64,000 bases of DNA from Echinarachnius parma (lineage: Eukaryota; Echinodermata; Echinoidea; Clypeasteroida; Echinarachniidae), in the NCBI GenBank assembly GCA_037951105.1, contig JBAMJV010001398.1, forward strand, positions 310,001 to 374,000, read 5' to 3'. Positions within the stretch are counted from its first letter, which is position 1, and each line of letters starts with the position of its first letter. Positions 14,201 through 20,062 of the stretch are shown one piece after another. The position numbers were made by a program, and so were the translations under genes. The notes under the pieces were generated by a model. It did not search any database. It was not told where the DNA came from and was given only the letters and a program-made list of their open reading frames with translations.

Positions 14201-16158
14201 ATTTTTTAATCAATATTCAGCAATATTTTTCATTCAACACACTAATTTACCTTGATTTTTGTTCTTTGTATTATTGTGCCAAAAAATATCATCATATTAC
14301 ATAAACTGGAGTAAACCACCATGAATACAAAACTGTACCTTAGTAATAGTGGTTGCTACAAGGCCATTTACTTTGTATGACATCCCAACAATCAACTGGT
14401 CATGAAACTTCACAGTCTCCTCTCCCTGCAGTTATATAAAACAAACAAAAACATATCATCGGAAATAATATCGCTAGTGATATTCGTTTGTCTCGCAATG
14501 TATGGTCAACATTGAATCTGAAAGATCACGACGTTTCGTATGCTACTGCAATACTTTGTCAAGTGATATAAAGTAACGTAAAACACTCCTATTTATGCTC
14601 TCATGCGGCTCCAAACCGCGTTATCTCGCATGAGCGAGTTGTTCCTAATTGGTCCATAACGGGCAAATTCTATTGGCCGGTGTACACGGGTGCTAAACCA
14701 ATCAGCGAGGCGCTGGCTCGGCTTGCTTGCTAGGCGGGAACAATAGCGAGCTCGACCAATCAATGGACCGCTGGCTCGTTACTGGCTGGAATCAACCGTT
14801 GCGGGCTGGCTGGTCGGGGGGTGTCATGGCGCCGTATTGTACGCATCCAAAATTCGGGTATATCCATCCCGTTGTCTCTATTGAAATTACTGGGATTGAG
14901 ACGGATCTCAAATAAACAAACAATCCAAGTACTGACATTATATATCATTCAAACTATTGTGATTGTTGATAACTGGTACTATAAATACTATGCCAATTTA
15001 TCCACTATCCAGCTGAAATTTGTTTGGCTTCTTAGGCTTACATTATCAAAACACACTCAGTGTTTTAATTATGCCATGCCTAAAATGCTATATTTTAGGG
15101 GTTTCCTATAAGGTCAATTGCATAAAATTCAGTACCGGTATTCATAAAAAAAAAGTTGTGCCTGTCTTTTATTAATTTATTGCAACGCCAATAGGGCCTC
15201 AAAATGGTTCTGTGCCAAACGTCTGCGAGTGCGCCAATTCTAAACATGCGTACGTTTGGAGACAATAGAACAACGGAAGACGCATAATTCCAGGACAATG
15301 ATGGTCTTCTTCTTCAGACCCATGAACACATACTTTAGTATGGTGATGAGTTTTTTCATTATATAATTTGTCTGGAAACATAATGTCTGAACTTGTTGGT
15401 GGAATAGACTTCTAAAACTGTTACCTTTCATTTAAATGAATATTTATTTTGGGGTGTTGGTTCCCTTTAACTCTATCTTACCCTTCCAAGGATAAAGTGA
15501 TCACATATTGCACCTCCCTCATCTTGTCTGAGTTGAATGAAAAATAGCAGCGTCCCATGGATTCTAAAAAAGAGAAAAATATAAGAGTGGATTCAATCCA
15601 TTAGAAATAATATAGTTAAATGCCATTGTGGCAAATTTAGTATCGAACAATGGTAATAGTATGTCATTGACAATTGATTTTTAATATCACCCCTAAATTG
15701 AAATATTTACCTGTATGTTACCTTCTTGTTTGTTTTTGTTTTGTTTTTTCACTAATTTCAGGGATCAACCATCCATGCTTTGTTTCCTATTGGATCTCTA
15801 CATTTCCACAACAATAGTTCATCAAATGGAATTAGTTTGTTGGTATCCATTTTGTATTGATCACTGATTTTAAATAATATTATAATTACTGAGTAAAAAG
15901 TTATGGGACTGTCATCAGTTTACGGAGTGAAGCATAACAAATAGGATATATAAACAAGAAAAAGTAAAAGTTAATTAATAAAATAAACTTATCAAAAACA
16001 TCAAGATTAAAAAAAACAAAGTTATGCAGGGACATTTCATAAAGAATGAGAAAGCGACTTTGGCTATGTGTTAATCTGATGTCTTACCTCAATATAGGAC
16101 TCTTTGAAACTACCCAAACTCTTTTTAAATCCGTCTTGGACTGGCGATGATTGGCCAT
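625..16158 (-). CDS. CTC1: CTC1, CST telomere replication complex component 1 (20 coding exons, 3' end off window)
   Basis: CTC1 is the scaffold of the CST complex (CTC1-STN1-TEN1), an RPA-like ssDNA-binding complex that recruits DNA polymerase alpha-primase to telomeres and stalled forks in the nucleus. Coding exons in order: 16158-16088, 15563-15482, 14425-14339, 13842-13738, 13616-13555, 13279-13078, 12634-12501, 12012-11856, 9769-9635, 9121-8319, 7690-7360, 6545-6450, 5920-5841, 5462-5392, 4600-4444, 3775-3671, 2830-2645, 1726-1643, 1114-943, 748-625. All have GT/AG borders and matching phases (3244 nt, 1081 residues plus one base). Landmarks shared with vertebrate CTC1, from memory of the family: VEDGTGE near the C-terminus, a WxCxxC zinc ribbon just before it, RWYPFLREGRLYRL, DGRLYLKDSTGTIPC, SKVKVYVMFNLHDAL. 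Human CTC1 is 1217 residues; this model lacks roughly the first 200 residues of the human protein. Alignment was by eye. Confidence 0.86.
943..1114 (-). CDS. CTC1: CTC1 coding exon 19 (C-terminal OB-fold)
   Basis: The acceptor is TTGTCTAG and the donor is GAAGAG|GTATGT. It completes a Leu codon and then has 57 codons: VVVEDGTGECLLW and PGKELVFHMW align with LLVEDGTAEAVVTC and PGRVVLQFAG of human CTC1. This is the single most diagnostic block for the gene identity. Confidence 0.9.
1643..1726 (-). CDS. CTC1: CTC1 coding exon 18 (zinc ribbon)
   Basis: The acceptor is CTTTTCAG and the donor is ATCTT|GTAAGT. The 84 nt encode WLCNTCGRNDCHCPATN and so on, with four closely spaced cysteines, at the position of WVCAYCTSICRQGKC in human CTC1, a zinc-ribbon-like insert comparable to that in RPA70 DBD-C. 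Confidence 0.86.
2465..2680. repeat. Tandem duplication, about 112 bp, overlapping the end of CTC1 exon 17
   Basis: 2465-2560 and 2577-2672 are near-identical in order (CATGG-CCCATTAT-TGCGAAT, GACCCATCAA, CCTCTC, CTCACCTGAA-ATGAGTTTCTTGATAAGAA). The second copy includes the true exon end and donor; the first is a copied exon tail with its own donor. Confidence 0.88.
2533..2560 (-). pseudogene. Duplicated 3' fragment of CTC1 exon 17 with intact donor
   Basis: This is a copy of the last 28 nt of exon 17, followed by the same CAG|GTGAGG-type donor. No acceptor lies close upstream, so it is probably silent, but it could compete as a donor. Confidence 0.8.
2645..2830 (-). CDS. CTC1: CTC1 coding exon 17
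   Basis: The acceptor is CATACAG and the donor is TTCAG|GTGAGC. It is 186 nt, ending FWIKAHVLLIKKLIFR just before the zinc ribbon. The last 28 nt of the exon and its donor are duplicated 112 bp downstream (2533-2560). Confidence 0.83.
3222..3300 (-). repeat. tRNA-like SINE fragment
   Basis: The minus strand reads an A-box-like CTCAGTTGGTATAGC and a B-box-like GGATTCAAACCCC at tRNA spacing. No clean acceptor stem is present, so it is a SINE head or tRNA pseudogene. Confidence 0.5.
3538..3622. repeat. MITE fragment with AAACCTGTCTATA motif
   Basis: Contains ACAGGCAAACCTGTCTATA. A related word (CCAACCTGTCTATAATGG) occurs at 4308-4326, beside exon 15 of CTC1. These look like two remnants of one dispersed element. 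Confidence 0.45.
3671..3775 (-). CDS. CTC1: CTC1 coding exon 16
   Basis: The acceptor is TTGACGCAG and the donor is CAAAT|GTAAGA. The 105 nt encode NCQKKEQQGGTVCYEVGPL and TSVQVDRL, the end of the OB-fold before the zinc-ribbon region. Confidence 0.8.
4444..4600 (-). CDS. CTC1: CTC1 coding exon 15
   Basis: The acceptor is GGTGACAG and the donor is CTCAG|GTACTA. It encodes VTLEMRDSASQELVSVVMP and HMGLLPGGWITLR, corresponding to VKLTVALE and SLGLLPGARVHF of human CTC1. Phase 1 in, phase 2 out. Confidence 0.84.
4793..5358. mobile_element. TTAA-MITE family A, copy 1 (right end decayed)
   Basis: It starts TTAAAGGGATAGTTGAGTTT and carries the family body (GAGGGCGCTACAC, CAGAAACAGCTGAAATATC, GCGCCCTCTTGAGTT, GGCTCTTTTTGAATGATAA). 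The right terminal repeat is degenerate. It lies in the intron between CTC1 exons 14 and 15. Confidence 0.75.
5392..5462 (-). CDS. CTC1: CTC1 coding exon 14
   Basis: The acceptor is TTATTTCAG and the donor is GAAG|GTATGT. The 71 nt encode LNSSLVSLSGRIIQKV, matching DSLVSFSAEILSR of human CTC1. Confidence 0.8.
5591..5700. mobile_element. MITE fragment (CCGTATTTGCTGGTGTATTA family)
   Basis: Only the left end of the element seen complete at 49877-50259 is present here: TACCGTATTTGCTGGTGTAT, CTTGCAAAA, GGTTAATACACAGAGAT. Confidence 0.65.
5841..5920 (-). CDS. CTC1: CTC1 coding exon 13
   Basis: The acceptor is ATAACTAG and the donor is CCCAG|GTATGG. The 80 nt encode a polar linker (DSLNPEGEVLAEGNQMEM) with a basic end. 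Conservation is weak; the call rests on splice sites and phase. Confidence 0.7.
6450..6545 (-). CDS. CTC1: CTC1 coding exon 12
   Basis: The acceptor is TTCCAACAG and the donor is CAG|GTAAGA. It holds 32 codons, phase 0/0, including TQPMFIINEFSQLQRVQ, at the place of TPMLFEKDG in human CTC1. Confidence 0.78.
6830..7342. repeat. Two dispersed copies of an approximately 90-bp segment
   Basis: 6833-6925 and 7247-7340 share CATTCCTGCA, GTGCACTTTTTC-ACTCC, CTTGGGAGCAT-CCAG-CAGT and an ATTATCAT tail, with diverged DNA between. No ends could be defined. The right copy lies directly before CTC1 exon 11. Confidence 0.6.
7360..7690 (-). CDS. CTC1: CTC1 coding exon 11 (poly-serine plus OB-fold block)
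   Basis: The acceptor is AATGCAG and the donor is CAG|GTGAGT. It begins with an almost unbroken serine run of roughly 20 residues encoded by a TCN triplet repeat, then SPAFYCDVSILKEKGRDEG and RWYPFLREGRLYRLDGG, which corresponds to RWFEFLHPGQVYRL in human CTC1. It is 331 nt: one carried base plus 110 codons. Confidence 0.86.
8203..8253. repeat. (ATT)n microsatellite
   Basis: Roughly 16 uninterrupted ATT triplets in a CTC1 intron. Confidence 0.95.
8319..9121 (-). CDS. CTC1: CTC1 coding exon 10 (long exon with lineage-specific insert)
   Basis: The acceptor is ATTTGCAG and the donor is GGTTG|GTATGA, the only nearby donor that keeps phase with the next exon. It is 803 nt. It starts VLVGQLCVDRQDGRLYLKDS, an OB-fold strand pattern conserved in CTC1, then has two Ser/Asn/Gly-rich inserts around the block HLLRIDDFVIVRE, and ends with SKVKVYVMFNLHDAL plus a basic tail. 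One insert holds a two-copy repeat (GNGNGASLSRSK and GKGNGASLSGSK). Human CTC1 is much shorter here. Confidence 0.88.
9365..9610. repeat. Dispersed repeat (GGGCC-rich, MITE-like)
   Basis: It begins near CAATGCTACAAATTAA and ends near TAATTTTGAGCATCGC, imperfect inverted ends. A related stretch lies at 51890-52010 (GTCCATTTGGGCAAGTAGAA to TCATTTTGAGCATTGC). Confidence 0.45.
9635..9769 (-). CDS. CTC1: CTC1 coding exon 9
   Basis: The acceptor is TTCTGCAG and the donor is CTG|GTATGT. It holds 45 codons, phase 0/0, beginning TPPCTFPRVSDL. The 2.1-kb intron before it carries the HINE-like element and a small hAT element. Confidence 0.82.
9841..10796. mobile_element. HINE/pearl-like non-autonomous Helitron derivative with DR1-bearing tandem repeats
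   Basis: The element starts at a perfect palindrome TTCGACTGCGCGCAGTCGAA. It continues through five units of about 145 bp (each with TGACCTTTGACC, CATGACCCCAAAATCTAATC, CCAAGTTTGGTCAGAATC, GAGATAACGCGATCACGAG), then an ACGT/ACGG microsatellite (10688-10752), and ends in the hairpin GCCTCCGGC...GCGGAGGC. Tandem core plus (ACGG)n plus terminal hairpin is the known layout of pearl/HINE elements of marine invertebrates. It lies in the CTC1 intron before exon 9. Confidence 0.7.
11018..11322. mobile_element. hAT-type MITE, GGGGGCTCC family, 305 bp
   Basis: The ends are CAGCGAAAAAAT and ATTTTTTCGCTG. An exact 8-bp target duplication GTAATGGT flanks it (11010-11017 and 11323-11330). The interior is a string of GGGGGC(T/G) blocks separated by T-runs. 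It is related to 56003-56237 and 58999-59349. Confidence 0.85.
11446..11850. mobile_element. TTAA-MITE family B, degraded copy
   Basis: The order of words matches 16794-17183: GTAATGAGCAAAAAAGTGATATT, TTTGTACCCAG, TCATTTCAATCATATAGATC, ACCTGCATCATGCCTCTATTG, TTCCTTTTAAAGG. Ends are worn. Confidence 0.6.
11856..12012 (-). CDS. CTC1: CTC1 coding exon 8
   Basis: The acceptor is TTTTGCAG and the donor is TGG|GTGAGA. The 52 codons begin LKELLSVLVKLLTTRLALSD and contain RNLYEEFLAHDATC, similar to HNEILEEPHHC of human CTC1. Confidence 0.83.
12189..12430. mobile_element. MITE with about 45-bp imperfect inverted repeats, possible TTA duplication
   Basis: The left arm TGGCCTAGTGCC...CTCCTTCCGTTTC pairs with the right arm GAAACGGAAGGAG...GGGACTAGGCTA. 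TTA lies on both sides (12186-12188, 12431-12433), as for PIF/Harbinger-type insertion. It has no coding capacity. Confidence 0.6.
12501..12634 (-). CDS. CTC1: CTC1 coding exon 7
   Basis: The acceptor is TTTTGCAG and the donor is GTCAG|GTAAAA. It encodes TGSEKQQRILLSLCVKLHPS followed by a helical segment ending LVPQIV. The start of this exon and its upstream intron flank are partly duplicated at 12791-12940. Confidence 0.83.
12791..12844 (-). pseudogene. Duplicated 5' fragment of CTC1 exon 7 with intact acceptor
   Basis: A copy of the exon 7 start, still open and still preceded by TTTACAG. It would read TGSEKQQRFLLSLFAKLHP against TGSEKQQRILLSLCVKLHP in the real exon. Homology continues into the upstream intron to about 12940. 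After the Pro codon the sequence diverges and no donor follows. Confidence 0.85.
13078..13279 (-). CDS. CTC1: CTC1 coding exon 6
   Basis: The acceptor is GATACAG and the donor is AAG|GTAGAA. It encodes LYLTYQFDGRSSLPIIPVG and continues to QQPVK, matching the LCLAYQQF to LLQSF part of human CTC1. It is 202 nt, completes a split Arg codon, and leaves in phase 0. Confidence 0.84.
13555..13616 (-). CDS. CTC1: CTC1 coding exon 5
   Basis: The acceptor is ATTGACAG and the donor is CACAG|GTAAGT. It is 62 nt, starting in phase 0 and leaving 2 nt. It encodes GTISKCIDRTLGIYE, which corresponds to the GAVTGVLNEPAGLYEL start of an OB-fold in human CTC1. Confidence 0.82.
13738..13842 (-). CDS. CTC1: CTC1 coding exon 4
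   Basis: The acceptor is TTTTACAG and the donor is AAG|GTGATT. It holds 35 codons, phase 0/0. GTTLPRKILLLMPSST corresponds to the RLLLLKP block of human CTC1. Confidence 0.82.
14339..14425 (-). CDS. CTC1: CTC1 coding exon 3
   Basis: The acceptor is AACTGCAG and the donor is AAG|GTACAG. It holds 29 codons, phase 0 on both sides, encoding an OB-fold segment with VGMSYKVNGLVATTITK. Confidence 0.8.
14580..14930. promoter_or_regulatory. CCAAT-box cluster with E2F-like site in a CTC1 intron
   Basis: A CG-richer island with four CCAAT boxes in both orientations (near 14650, 14672, 14698, 14757) and GGCGGGAA (E2F-type) near 14734. It could be an internal or relic promoter, or part of an unrecognised mobile element. 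Confidence 0.35.
15482..15563 (-). CDS. CTC1: CTC1 coding exon 2
   Basis: The acceptor is TTTTTTAG and the donor is GGAAGG|GTAAGA. It encodes 27 residues (GTLLFFIQLRQDEGG region, ending FILGR) that match the second OB-fold strand pattern of vertebrate CTC1. Enters with 2 nt carried over and leaves in phase 0. Confidence 0.8.
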
Positions 16159-16176
16159 GGTAACATGTCATTATCC
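16088..16176 (-). CDS. CTC1: CTC1 first coding exon (start codon at 16158-16156)
   Basis: The acceptor is TTCTAG before 16176 and the donor is GAG|GTAAGA after 16088. The ATG sits in an ACCATGG Kozak context and opens 23 codons plus 2 nt that join in phase to the next exon (product begins MANHRQSKTDLKRVW). In the same frame TAA and TGA lie directly upstream inside the exon, so translation cannot come from further upstream if this acceptor is used. An alternative acceptor (CGCCAG) inside the exon would remove the ATG, but no upstream coding exon was found to pair with it. Confidence 0.7.
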
Positions 16177-16793
16177 CTAGAATTGAATCAAGTGATGATA
16201 TATTATAATTGACCACATTATATTATCTGATGAGGCATGTCATTAACTCATTATTCATATTTGTTTCATTTATTTTTTATAAAAATTGATTGGATACGAT
16301 ACCTTACCACATTAAGTCACTAGCACCTAAATTAGCAACAATAATATTGTCTTTATAAATCCTTCTTCCTTACTTCACTCTTCAGACTTGAAGATTACAC
16401 ACTGTTCACAACTTGCGACCAATCAATTACCATTTACCTTTGAGTTTTAGACTTAGTAACTTTGTCTAAATTGTCTTTTAGTTTACTATTAAAGTCAAAC
16501 TAGTCTTAACTTCCAAGGCCAAGCCCAAGATGTTTAGTGACGGCCGACACCAGGAAGTAATTTACTAATTTAGTCTGTATCGAGTGTACTATAATGGCAT
16601 GCCATCCCCATCATGCCCATGCCTGGTTTGTATTTGGAAATTAAAAAAGAGAAGCTGATAAAGTGATTGCATGCTACTGAATCCTACAGCAATACACACC
16701 CAAAATTAATAGTTTGCAAGAATCTTCAAAATTGAACTTGAACTTGAAGTGGGCAGAAGGAGATGTCGTTTTAACTATTTATTTTTGTTTATA

Positions 16794-17183
16794 TTAAAGG
16801 GATCTAGTAACTTTGTTGACATGTGCAAAAAGTGATGAAGGGTTGATGCAATGTATATTGTTGTTATCTCGTATATCCACAGGGTATTGTGTGAAAATTT
16901 CAAGTCAAATGGACATTGCATGGCCAAGTAATGAGCGAAAATGCAAAGTGATATTCACTGACTCACTGCACTTACTTTGTACACAGTAAGAAAAACTCCA
17001 GGGGAGTTTTTCTTATCTGAATACTTCAATCGTACATATCTTTGTAACGAAAGGGAAATTTGAAAAACCGAAACCGGTCCCATGATTTTATTGTTAATAT
17101 GAATACAACAAGGTATGATGGAACCGCTAGAGTTAACATTTTGTTTTGAGGATTTGGACTAATATGTTACTAAGTCCCTTTAA
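16794..17183. mobile_element. TTAA-MITE family B, copy 1, 390 bp
   Basis: It runs from TTAAAGGGATCTAGTAACTT to GTTACTAAGTCCCTTTAA, giving TTAA at both edges and about 18-bp inverted ends. It is almost the same sequence as 34032-34416. It lies between the first coding exon and the putative 5' exon of CTC1. Confidence 0.85.
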
Positions 17184-17446
17184 AGGCAATTCAGACCGGT
17201 ATATCAGACGTGTGAATCCCTATTGCGCACTTTTACGCACGGTACGTAATCCCCCTTTACTCAGTTATAACAAGGTCAAGGAGGTTGTTGCGATCGCAAA
17301 GGGCAAAGACAAAGTACACTAGTACCAGTACCAGTCCAGTACCAGCTGGGTGCTGCAACAAGTGCAAGCATGCAACTTCATAAGGCCCGTGTTCAGATAT
17401 TTCGAAGCACGGCTCTTTGATCAATCCACACACATCGTGAGTTTAC

Positions 17447-17560
17447 CTCGGGAGATTACGGTGGAGTGCGAGTTGGAATTTGCTGACTACCCATTTTAAC
17501 CCACGCATATGCGCATAGATATGGCTTTAATTAAATTGAGTGACACTGACACTGTGATAA
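17447..17560 (-). other. CTC1: Putative CTC1 5' non-coding exon
   Basis: On the minus strand a good splice donor (CCCGAG followed by GTAAAC) closes a stretch at 17447. All short ATG frames in it stop quickly, so it would be untranslated. It lies about 350-500 bp from the first exon of the divergent zinc-finger gene. The upper limit is a guess, since no transcription start can be seen. Confidence 0.35.
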
Positions 17561-17860
17561 TGATATACACACACTGAAATCAACGGGTGGGACCGTTATC
17601 ATCATTCAGCCACATATTTTAGTTTATCACATCACGGACACGGATAAATAAAATAAAAATCATTCATCAGATAAACAAAACATCATTATACATTATGACA
17701 GTAACTTCTACCAGAGCAAGTCGATAAATCATTCATAAAAGCTTTTTCAAACAAAGTGTAACTCAGACTAATTTCTGCGTTCAAATTAAACTTTCAAGTT
17801 ACCCGCTCTGTGCTGAGCTGTTGTCGTGCCATCTTTGACCCGAGTCGAGACGATCGAGTG
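17561..17860. promoter_or_regulatory. Shared divergent promoter region, CTC1 / zinc-finger gene
   Basis: The two genes point away from each other with at most a few hundred bp between their likely first exons. The right part (17800-17900) is CG-rich and has CCATCTTT, a YY1-type word. No TATA box at a convincing place. Co-regulation is inference. Confidence 0.45.
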
Positions 17861-17930
17861 CCGGTGGGATCGGGGAGTGGAGATCGACTGCCAAAGGCTG
17901 TGTTTTGTTCTTTCTTCTTGGGATATTAAA
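17800..17930 (+). other. Putative 5' non-coding exon of the zinc-finger gene
   Basis: It ends at a strong donor (TTAAA|GTAAGT at 17931). The right edge is firm; the left edge is estimated from the CG-rich stretch. It is the nearest good donor upstream of the coding exon at 25272. Confidence 0.5.
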
Positions 17931-18499
17931 GTAAGTTATAGCTTATATGAACTACTCAGATTTCCTCTCCTTTTTTATTTTGCAAGTAAATAGCTGTACA
18001 ATAGATATAACGTATTGTAAACGTGTCAATCACTCCATAAATTCAAGAAGTTCCTGTGCATCACGCCGTTAATCATGTCTAAGTTTGGAATGTTGTTCGT
18101 ACGGACTGAATGTTGCGCTGGTTCAGGTTTGCAGCTCTTTGTTATGTAATATGAAGCTCAGCGAAATCATGGAGTACGATTTGGAAGTAATAATTGTGAA
18201 TATTACGCTGCGCGACCGAATGGGAATCGCAATTGTGAGGTATCGAGGTCTCAGCCTTGTGGGACAAAAAAGCCAAATATCACAACATATAAGCGGCTAA
18301 ATAGAGCTATTGAACAAATGAATGGAGTACTTGCATGTTCACTTGAGTTTTAAAGTTTGACAAAAATCAAAATGTTGTGAATGCAATTATGCATGAGTGA
18401 TTGTGTGAACATGCTTGTTATTTATTGTAGTTGTAACCTGTTTTATATCTATGATTGTATGACTGTGAGAACATGTGAGACTGAGAGCAAGAGGTGCAT

Positions 18500-19277
18500 A
18501 TATCGTCGCTGGGCAATTAAAAGGACAAATTGACGGTATCGATAGCAAAATACGATACATACTTTTTTTGAAGAAAAAACATTTTGGGCAATTATTTTTT
18601 TTAAATGCCAAATTCAGTAACTATGTTTAGTGAAAAGGTTATGTAGGCTTTATAGCTACCAAGTCGGTTAATTTGGCGTATGCTCAGTTCTTTTTAACGG
18701 AGTTATTACGCATTTCTTATATTGTCCTTATTACACGCGATATGATGCGCCGATATCGTGCATGTAAAAAGGACAATTATGCAATTGCCCTTTTACGCGC
18801 ATTGACAATGCACAGCCAATGCGCGCGACGTGGCACGATAATGGGCAACAAAAAGGGCAAAGTTGAGTCGTGTATGCCAAACATGCAAAAGGGTAATTTC
18901 ATCGCCGCTTCAATTAAAATTGGTTAAACTTGTGGCCTTACGTATGGGCAGATATTGTAACCAATGTTATTGTTTTACGGAAAAGTAGTCAAATAACACA
19001 CTTCATTTGTTATAAGTGTATTTATTCTTATCCAAATAACACCGCATGGCAGTTCGTGAAAAACGTTTTTGTCCTTTTGTTGCCCAAATACGCGCAATGT
19101 TTTCATTTTGTCCTTTTGTTATTTTTGATTTTCTCAAAAAGTAGGGCATATATGGGGATTCTAAATATATCATCGCATAGGTATTTAAGTACTCTATCTG
19201 AAAATAAAATAAAAACAAAATCGATATTTAACGATAATATCGGCCAATTTGCCCTTTTAATTGCCCAGCGACGATAT
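18500..19277. mobile_element. MITE with 35-bp TIRs, 778 bp, CAT flanks
   Basis: The ends are ATATCGTCGCTGGGCAATTA and its complement AATTGCCCAGCGACGATAT, extended by (A/G)AAAAGG-CAAATTG. CAT is on both sides (18497-18499, 19278-19280). The interior repeats AAAAGGACAATTATGCAATTGCCC-type words. It directly abuts a family A element. Confidence 0.8.
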
Positions 19278-19279
19278 CA

Positions 19280-19810
19280 TTAAAGGTAGTGTTGAGTATT
19301 GGTATTTCCCGAAGTGCCCCCCGATATTTTTTTGTGAGATAATGAAAAACTGACTGTCAAATTCGAAAGAACATACAATTTTAAGAAACGGCTGAAATAT
19401 CCATAAATATATTTTTATTCAAAATGTTCTTCACTGGCAATCACTGGGCGATATTTAGACTTTTTAGGGAAATTTTTTTTTTAAATGCTCGAAGACTACT
19501 TTGAAAAAAATCAGAATAGGTTTTTAAAAAGTCGTTGATGATATCTCTATTGAATCATTATTTTAACAAACATTAAATGCACAATTGTGTATGAAAAAGG
19601 GCTGAAACCAATGATTTTTTTAAATAGCGCCCGCTTGAGTTGTAACGGCTCTTTTTGAATGATAACAATTAACAAGGGGTTTTACTTAGTCGTTTGTAAT
19701 TGTGTATACTTTTCGAGCATGGTGAAGTTATAACTAATTACTTTGTACCGTAATGGTGCCGGTTTTGGTTACTAAAGTTAAGTTTGACCAATACTCAACT
19801 ATCCCTTTAA
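19280..19810. mobile_element. TTAA-MITE family A, copy 2
   Basis: It starts TTAAAGGTAGTGTTGAGTATTGGTA and ends ACCAATACTCAACTATCCCTTTAA, with TTAA at both edges. It belongs to the subtype with CCCGAAGTGCCCCCCGATAT, like 41757-42304. Confidence 0.85.
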
Positions 19811-19980
19811 TATTATCATTGAGATCATCATTGACATTTTATTTTTGGCATTCTCTTAAATAGTCTTAGTCTTACTTTAGTTAGTCAAAGTACCCTTCCA
19901 TTCACTTGCATTCATTTTGTTACAGACGGGGACCTAATCCCACTCCCATAGACTTTGTACACAAGAGTGCGCTCACAGAG

Positions 19981-20009
19981 AGAGAGAGAAGGGGGGGGGG
20001 GGGGGGGGG
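19981..20009. repeat. (GA)n and poly-G run
   Basis: A GAGAGAGAG stretch followed by an uninterrupted run of about 19 G. Confidence 0.95.
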
Positions 20010-20062
20010 ACACCTAAACCACGATTTGGCCGACATTTTGTCATTTTATTAGACTTTGTCTA

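Noticed and set aside
18085-18300. 71-codon plus-strand frame downstream of the zinc-finger first exon
   Set aside because: No acceptor placing it in the transcript, no domain, and it is not needed for the coding model.
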